NCBI GenBank assembly: GCA_003153655.1
Contig: PMAK01000155.1
Span: 10,017-19,287, forward strand
From: Phycisphaerales bacterium
Lineage (GTDB): Bacteria; Planctomycetota; Phycisphaerae; Tepidisphaerales; Tepidisphaeraceae
Direction of reading: 5' to 3'
Length of the DNA: 9,271 bases
Shown here one piece after another: positions 5,417 through 9,271 of this stretch. Positions within the stretch are counted from its first letter, which is position 1; each line of letters opens with the position of its first letter. A model generated the notes under the pieces. It was not told the DNA's origin and searched no databases. It saw nothing but the letters and a program-made list of their open reading frames with translations. The position numbers and the translations under genes were made by a program.

Positions 5417-6485
5417 ATTCCTCAATAAGCTCGGCGTGCAGCTTGCCGGTCTTGTAAAGCTCTTCGATGATCTGGATTCGATCCAGCGCCGGCACCTTGA
5501 GCTCTTCCATGGCGGCGACGAGGTCCGACAGGTTTCCCGTTCCCTGGCCCGTGGTGGCGATGGCGATGGCCTGATGATCGGTGATGACCGGGTTGCGCAG
5601 CGAGGGCTGCGGCTGCGGCATGACTGTTGAAATCGAAAGGCCGTTGTGGCTGATCACCACTGGGCTGATCTCAACGTCGCCGGTCATGATGATCGTGCCG
5701 GTCTTCTGGTTGATCGTGACGCGCGCCTTGGTGGACAATAGCTGCACCGGCAATTGTTGGATGCGACCGATAAAGCTGTCCGGATGCTCGCGTTCGTTGG
5801 CGGGGATAGTGACAATGATGTTCTTGCCATCGATGGCGGAGGCGAGGATTTCGCCGTTGGTGGATTCGGAATCGTTGATGATCTTGGCGATTCTGCTGGC
5901 GGTGCCCCAGCTAGAGGAATATTCGTCGATGATCAGAGTGAATCGGCCCGCGGCATCGATGACGCGTGCGGGAAGATCGGTCTCCATGACCGCCCCGCCG
6001 GCGGCAGCGCGGATGACGCCTACGACCGGGGTACTTGGGTCTTCAATGTTCACCGGCCCTTCGGCCAGCGCCAGAAGCGGGCCGCCCGGAAGCGGGCCCT
6101 GCATCGGGGTGACGAAGAGCCTTCCGCCTTTGAGGCTGGCGGCAGCGCCGACGCTGGAGACGTGAACATCGAGATGATCTCCGTCGCGGGCCCCTGCCGC
6201 TGGAACGGTAGCTGTGACCATGACGACGGCGACGTTGGCGGCGTTATTCAATTCCTGGACGGTGACGGGATCGCCGAATTTGGAGAGCATCGACCGCAGC
6301 GGTGCGATGGCCGCGGTGAAGCCGCCGCCGTCGCCAGTGCCTTTTAGGCCGTAAACCAGGCCGAGGCCTGTGAGAATGTTGGTGCGTTCGCCGCCGATGC
6401 GGGTGATGTCCGCGACCTTAACAGCCGCCGCCGGCGCGGCGATCAGCCCGATAATCAGCAGAAAGATTGGAAGACGGATGGGCAT
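5415..6485 (-). CDS. flgI: FlgI, flagellar P-ring protein precursor
   Basis: FlgI assembles the periplasmic P ring, the peptidoglycan-layer bushing around the rod. The 356-residue product starts with a Sec signal peptide (MPIRLP, a hydrophobic run IFLLIIGLIAAP, and an AAA cleavage site near residue 21). The mature part opens with VKVADITRIGGERTN and LTGLGLVYGLKGTGDGG. Further hallmarks are ANVAVVMVTATVP, DVHVSSVG and SLKGGRLFVTPMQGP, and the end pattern DRIQIIEELYKTGKLHAELI. Length agrees with the E. coli protein (365). The frame opens upstream at a GTG (6509), but the ATG at 6485 gives a normal signal peptide and has AAGTGA as a weak ribosome site. The 52-base space after flgH contains a small inverted repeat (ATGCA, 7-base loop, TGCAT, about 6504-6520) of unknown meaning. 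Confidence 0.95.
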   Translation of the reverse strand: MPIRLPIFLLIIGLIAAPAAAVKVADITRIGGERTNILTGLGLVYGLKGTGDGGGFTAAIAPLRSMLSKFGDPVTVQELNNAANVAVVMVTATVPAAGARDGDHLDVHVSSVGAAASLKGGRLFVTPMQGPLPGGPLLALAEGPVNIEDPSTPVVGVIRAAAGGAVMETDLPARVIDAAGRFTLIIDEYSSSWGTASRIAKIINDSESTNGEILASAIDGKNIIVTIPANEREHPDSFIGRIQQLPVQLLSTKARVTINQKTGTIIMTGDVEISPVVISHNGLSISTVMPQPQPSLRNPVITDHQAIAIATTGQGTGNLSDLVAAMEELKVPALDRIQIIEELYKTGKLHAELIEE

Positions 6486-6537
6486 TGATATCACTTCAAA
6501 AACATGCACGTTTCATGCATACGACCGATAACCATCG

Positions 6538-7347
6538 TCAAAATGGGTTCAGCCAGTCAAAAAATCGTTCGAACCAGCCGCGATTGGTGGTGTCCTTCAC
6601 GGCGCCTTTGTGCTGTTTATTGAGCGAAAGGTCGTAAAGCTGGTTGCTGAGCACTGTATTATCGGCCGTGATATCCTCGACGCGGCAGGTTCCGATAAGA
6701 GTGACCTTTTGCTCCTCATCGTCGGTTTTTATGTTTTCGGTGGCTTGAAGAACGAGTGTGCCATTCGGCTTCACATCGAACACTTCCGCGGTGATGCGGC
6801 CGGTGTATGAATCATCGCGTTCGAGTGCCGCGTCGCCCTTGAAATCCCGCTGACCGCTGGTTTTGAGTTCAATTGGCGTGACCGGCAAGTGCTCGCCGAG
6901 GGTCGGGCCCTTCTGCCAGCCGAGGGTCACATAGCTGTCGATGATGGCATCAAGGTCATTGCTGCGCTTCAAATCGGTGGTGCCATTGGTGGCAAACTGG
7001 CTATTTTCGCGGATGACGATGGTGACGAGATCATGCTTGCGCAGCAGCTTTGGCTTGGCCGGGGGGACGCTGTAATAGCTGACGGTTTCCGGAGTCAGGG
7101 CTCCGTTCTCGGAATGGCCGGCGGTCTCGGCGCGCAGGAGCGAACCGCCTGTGTGCTGGACCATTACGCCGATCGGCACAACGGGAGCAGGCGGAGAGAT
7201 CGGGCCCAGGCCGGCGGTGTCGGGATTCGTGGTATAGGCTGAGGATGGCTTCTCGGATGGCGCAACCTGGGCGATGGTTGCAACGGCCAGAGTCAGCGCC
7301 GCTGCCGCACTGATCGTTCCCATCATGATTCGCGACGGTTTGGGCAT
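6538..7347 (-). CDS. flgH: FlgH, flagellar L-ring protein
   Basis: FlgH forms the L ring in the outer membrane around the distal rod. The 269-residue product has the family's conserved core: DLVTIVIRENSQFA at about 106-119, a 'dFkGdaaleRddsytGrItAeV' region, PNGTLVLQATENI, VEDITADNTVLSN, and the C-terminal GWFERFFDWLNPF. It has a Sec-type leader (KPSR then a hydrophobic run to about residue 26), but no cysteine follows it. The only cysteine is far downstream in IGTCRVED. Enteric FlgH is a lipoprotein, so here the export signal would be cut by signal peptidase I or stay as an anchor. The start at 7347 has AAGGA about 10 bases upstream, next to the flgA stop. The frame opens at a TTG (7365), which I consider less likely. 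Residues 30-90 are Pro/Ser/Thr-rich and poorly conserved. Confidence 0.94.
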   Translation of the reverse strand: MPKPSRIMMGTISAAAALTLAVATIAQVAPSEKPSSAYTTNPDTAGLGPISPPAPVVPIGVMVQHTGGSLLRAETAGHSENGALTPETVSYYSVPPAKPKLLRKHDLVTIVIRENSQFATNGTTDLKRSNDLDAIIDSYVTLGWQKGPTLGEHLPVTPIELKTSGQRDFKGDAALERDDSYTGRITAEVFDVKPNGTLVLQATENIKTDDEEQKVTLIGTCRVEDITADNTVLSNQLYDLSLNKQHKGAVKDTTNRGWFERFFDWLNPF

Positions 7348-7361
7348 ATATGCAAATTCCT

Positions 7362-8606
7362 TCAATTGGCCTGTGAGACTTCGTCGGCTGGGGCAGGTTC
7401 GCCGAGGCGGGCTTCCTGTGGTCCTGTGATAGTGACATCCAGCAAATCACGGGTGTTTTCGTTGCGAACCTTGATGGTTTGGCCGAGCGCGCCTTGTTCC
7501 ATGGCGCGGGCGACGGCGCGGAGTTGGACGGTGCCGCGCGTTAGATTGACGGTGACAAGCTGGCCCGCCCTCACGAGGGGCACGGCATCAACGAGTTGCG
7601 AGGTCATTATCACGCCGGGGCGAAGTTCGGTGGCAGCCTGCTGCCCAACGCATTGGTCCAATCCCAGGAGTTGGTGGTCCGAAAGGGAATCAACCAGAAC
7701 ACGATGCGAGGTGAAGTCGGACGGGGAGAGGAGTTTGTGTATGGAGAGGGGCTTGGCCACGGCTACCTGCTGTTCCCAGGCGCGGGCGACGGCATTGATC
7801 GTTATCTTTTTGCTTGAGGAATCGGTCAAGACCTTCACATCCCACGAGACGTTCCCCAAGGCGCGGGCGCGCGAGGGGCGTATATCAAACTTGAAGCATG
7901 GCTCAGCCAGCGAAATTACCTTTTCGTCTTCCGGACTGAAGCTCAATTGCAGGTCTTCGGGCAAAATACTCAGCCGCTGGGCCAGATCGGCGACAAGCAG
8001 ATCGTGAAGGGTGTGGAAATTGGGATCGATTTCACTGGCATTCTGAGCCAATTGGGCGGAGACCGCGGGTTTGGCGGCATTGGGCTGCTGGGCGTCGATC
8101 CATTGCTGGACGGAGGTTTGCGATTCACCCGCGAGGGCGTCGCTGCGCGTGACGCCGCAGCTTGTGACGCCGGAAAAGTTGATCATCGCGATGTTGACGC
8201 CGGCGCCGTGCAGCGTTTGGCGGACATCATCAACACTGATCGTGCGGAACGAGACACCGGCGGCCAGATGCACGAGCGTGAGATCGGCGATGGGCGTGAA
8301 AGCGGGCGCGTCTTCATCGGACCAGCGGCAAACCTGCTTGAGCGTGATATCAGCGCCGTAGACGGAAGCGTCCTGCCGCATTTCGAGCGTTCCCGTGGGC
8401 GTGCTGTTGGCATCGCCGGGGACAAACTTTTCGCCGCCCGGGACATCGGGCATAGCCGCGAGCGCCGCCGCGTCGCTTAGGGGAACGGACGGAACCTCCT
8501 GGCCGTAGCCCCACTGATGGAGCAGGGTTTGCGTGGCCCAGGCGAGAGCGGTCAGGAGCACAAATAGCTGGGCTTGCTTTCGCTTGGTGAGCCTTCGATT
8601 GTTCAT
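7362..8606 (-). CDS. flgA: FlgA, P-ring assembly chaperone, extended form
   Basis: FlgA is the periplasmic chaperone needed for FlgI to polymerise into the P ring. Residues 12-33 form a hydrophobic leader or signal anchor after a basic start. The C-terminal third has the SAF/FlgA signature: VAVAKPLSIHKLLSPSDF at about 281-298, ELRPGVIMTSQLVDA at 327-341, VRAGQLVTVNL at 345-355, and GALGQTIKVRNENT after about residue 370. At 414 residues the protein is nearly twice the E. coli one (219). The additional part (about 70-155) contains a region ending in SCGVTRSDA, which may be a second copy of the FlgA N-terminal fold; residues 155-195 are a low-complexity Ala/Gln linker. The start at 8606 has AGAGG 5 bases upstream. 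The gene lies 25 bases after flgG and 14 bases before flgH, an order seen in several non-enteric groups. Confidence 0.93.
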   Translation of the reverse strand: MNNRRLTKRKQAQLFVLLTALAWATQTLLHQWGYGQEVPSVPLSDAAALAAMPDVPGGEKFVPGDANSTPTGTLEMRQDASVYGADITLKQVCRWSDEDAPAFTPIADLTLVHLAAGVSFRTISVDDVRQTLHGAGVNIAMINFSGVTSCGVTRSDALAGESQTSVQQWIDAQQPNAAKPAVSAQLAQNASEIDPNFHTLHDLLVADLAQRLSILPEDLQLSFSPEDEKVISLAEPCFKFDIRPSRARALGNVSWDVKVLTDSSSKKITINAVARAWEQQVAVAKPLSIHKLLSPSDFTSHRVLVDSLSDHQLLGLDQCVGQQAATELRPGVIMTSQLVDAVPLVRAGQLVTVNLTRGTVQLRAVARAMEQGALGQTIKVRNENTRDLLDVTITGPQEARLGEPAPADEVSQAN

Positions 8607-8631
8607 GGCGACCTCTTACTTCCGGTTACGA

Positions 8632-9271
8632 CTATTGACGTCCGAGATTCGTGATGGTCTGGAGGGCCTGGTTGGCGGTCTGGATCGTCTGGCTGTTCAA
8701 TTCAAAGGCCCGCTGGGTCTGGATCAGGGTGACGAGTTCGTTGACCGGATCGACGTTGCTGGCTTCGAGATAACTCTGCAGGAGCGTGCCGGAGCCTTGA
8801 TCGCCCGGCGTGGAATCGATAGCGGGGCCGGAGGCTTCGGTTTCCTGGTAGAGATTTCCGCCGAGCAATTGCAGGCCCTGTGGATTGACGAATTGGGTGA
8901 GCTTGAACTGCCCAAGCTGCGAAGGGGTCGTCGTTCCGGGCTTGGTGCCGGTGATGATGCCGTCCTGGCTGATCTGGATGTTGGTGACGCCGGTTGGGAT
9001 GGTCAGCGGCGGGTCGAGCTCGTAGCCGTCTCCCATGCCGACGACTAATTGATTCTGATTATTGACGAAGAACTGGCCGTTTCGGGTGTAGGCGGTGCCA
9101 TCGCCCAATGTGCTTAAGACCTTCACGCGGAAAAATCCGGGGCCCTGGATGCCGACATCGAGGGTGTTGCCGGTGTTCTGCATGCTCCCTTCGGTCAGGT
9201 CAAGCTGGGTGTTGCTGATGCGGGTGCCGAGCCCAACGAAGATGCCGGATGGGGAGATATCGCCGTTGCCG
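8632..9271 (-). CDS. flgG: FlgG, distal rod protein (3' part, N-terminus beyond window)
   Basis: The frame runs in from the window edge and encodes the last 212 residues of the distal rod protein, which passes through the P and L rings and joins the hook. Visible landmarks are SPSGIFVGLGTRI at the edge (the family's 'PtGiqvGlGv'), MQNTGNTLDVGIQGPGFFRV, TRNGQFFVNNQNQLV, and the C-terminal VNELVTLIQTQRAFELNSQTI, the classic FlgG/FlgE ending. The size of the missing part (about 50 residues) agrees with a usual 260-residue FlgG. The ATG at 9183 is internal, not a start. FlgF is a possible alternative, but the C-terminal ETQRAYE-like motif and the position before flgA and flgH favour FlgG. Confidence 0.93.
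   Translation of the reverse strand, partial: GNGDISPSGIFVGLGTRISNTQLDLTEGSMQNTGNTLDVGIQGPGFFRVKVLSTLGDGTAYTRNGQFFVNNQNQLVVGMGDGYELDPPLTIPTGVTNIQISQDGIITGTKPGTTTPSQLGQFKLTQFVNPQGLQLLGGNLYQETEASGPAIDSTPGDQGSGTLLQSYLEASNVDPVNELVTLIQTQRAFELNSQTIQTANQALQTITNLGRQ

Noticed and set aside
6486..6509. GTG start for flgI at 6509
   Set aside because: It would put eight residues before a standard signal peptide and has no ribosome site; the ATG at 6485 fits FlgI better.
1..9271. CRISPR arrays, insertion sequences, tRNA or rRNA genes
   Set aside because: No regularly spaced repeats, transposase frames, cloverleaf folds or rRNA motifs were seen; nearly all of the window is accounted for by flagellar genes.

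Overview
The window is one continuous stretch of a flagellar gene cluster, with every gene on the minus strand. Read from the high-coordinate end, the order is flgG (3' part only), flgA, flgH, flgI, a short flgJ-type rod-binding gene, a flgN-like chaperone gene, flgK, flgL, a 366-base gap, and fliW. From flgG to flgL the gaps are 8 to 52 bases, with one 20-base overlap. Shine-Dalgarno sequences sit on or beside the previous stop codon, so this is most likely one operon. It encodes the outer part of the axial structure: distal rod (FlgG), P ring (FlgI with its chaperone FlgA), L ring (FlgH), a rod-assembly factor (FlgJ N-terminal domain), hook-filament junction proteins (FlgK, FlgL) and a chaperone that probably serves them (FlgN).

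The organism has an outer membrane, since it carries both L- and P-ring genes. It also carries FliW, the protein antagonist of CsrA, which enteric bacteria lack. That pairing, the GC-rich sequence, a FlgJ without a muramidase domain, a long FlgA and a long FlgL fit a planctomycete-like or other non-enteric diderm lineage. This assignment is inference; there is no rRNA or other firm marker in the window.

The most interesting part is the gap between flgL and fliW. Immediately after the flgL stop codon there is a near-perfect sigma-54 (RpoN) promoter (TGGCAC-N5-TTGC, 851 to 837). A transcript from it would start near 825 and carry a leader of about 333 nucleotides before the fliW ATG at 492. In transcript sense the leader can fold into at least eight consecutive short hairpins. 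Five of them show GGA in the apical loop, the hallmark of CsrA/RsmE binding sites in CsrB/RsmZ-type RNAs. CGGATGC occurs three times, and GGA also occurs in the fliW Shine-Dalgarno and just after its start codon. Because FliW itself binds and inhibits CsrA, the leader may be a CsrA-responsive 5'UTR or a CsrA-sequestering RNA joined to the FliW message. This is a hypothesis from sequence alone.

Other oddities are three tandem domain repeats that roughly double FlgL, an N-terminal extension in FlgA, a FlgH without a lipobox cysteine, and a FlgJ tail that looks out of frame. The first 42 bases, downstream of fliW, hold two small inverted repeats and no recognisable gene start.
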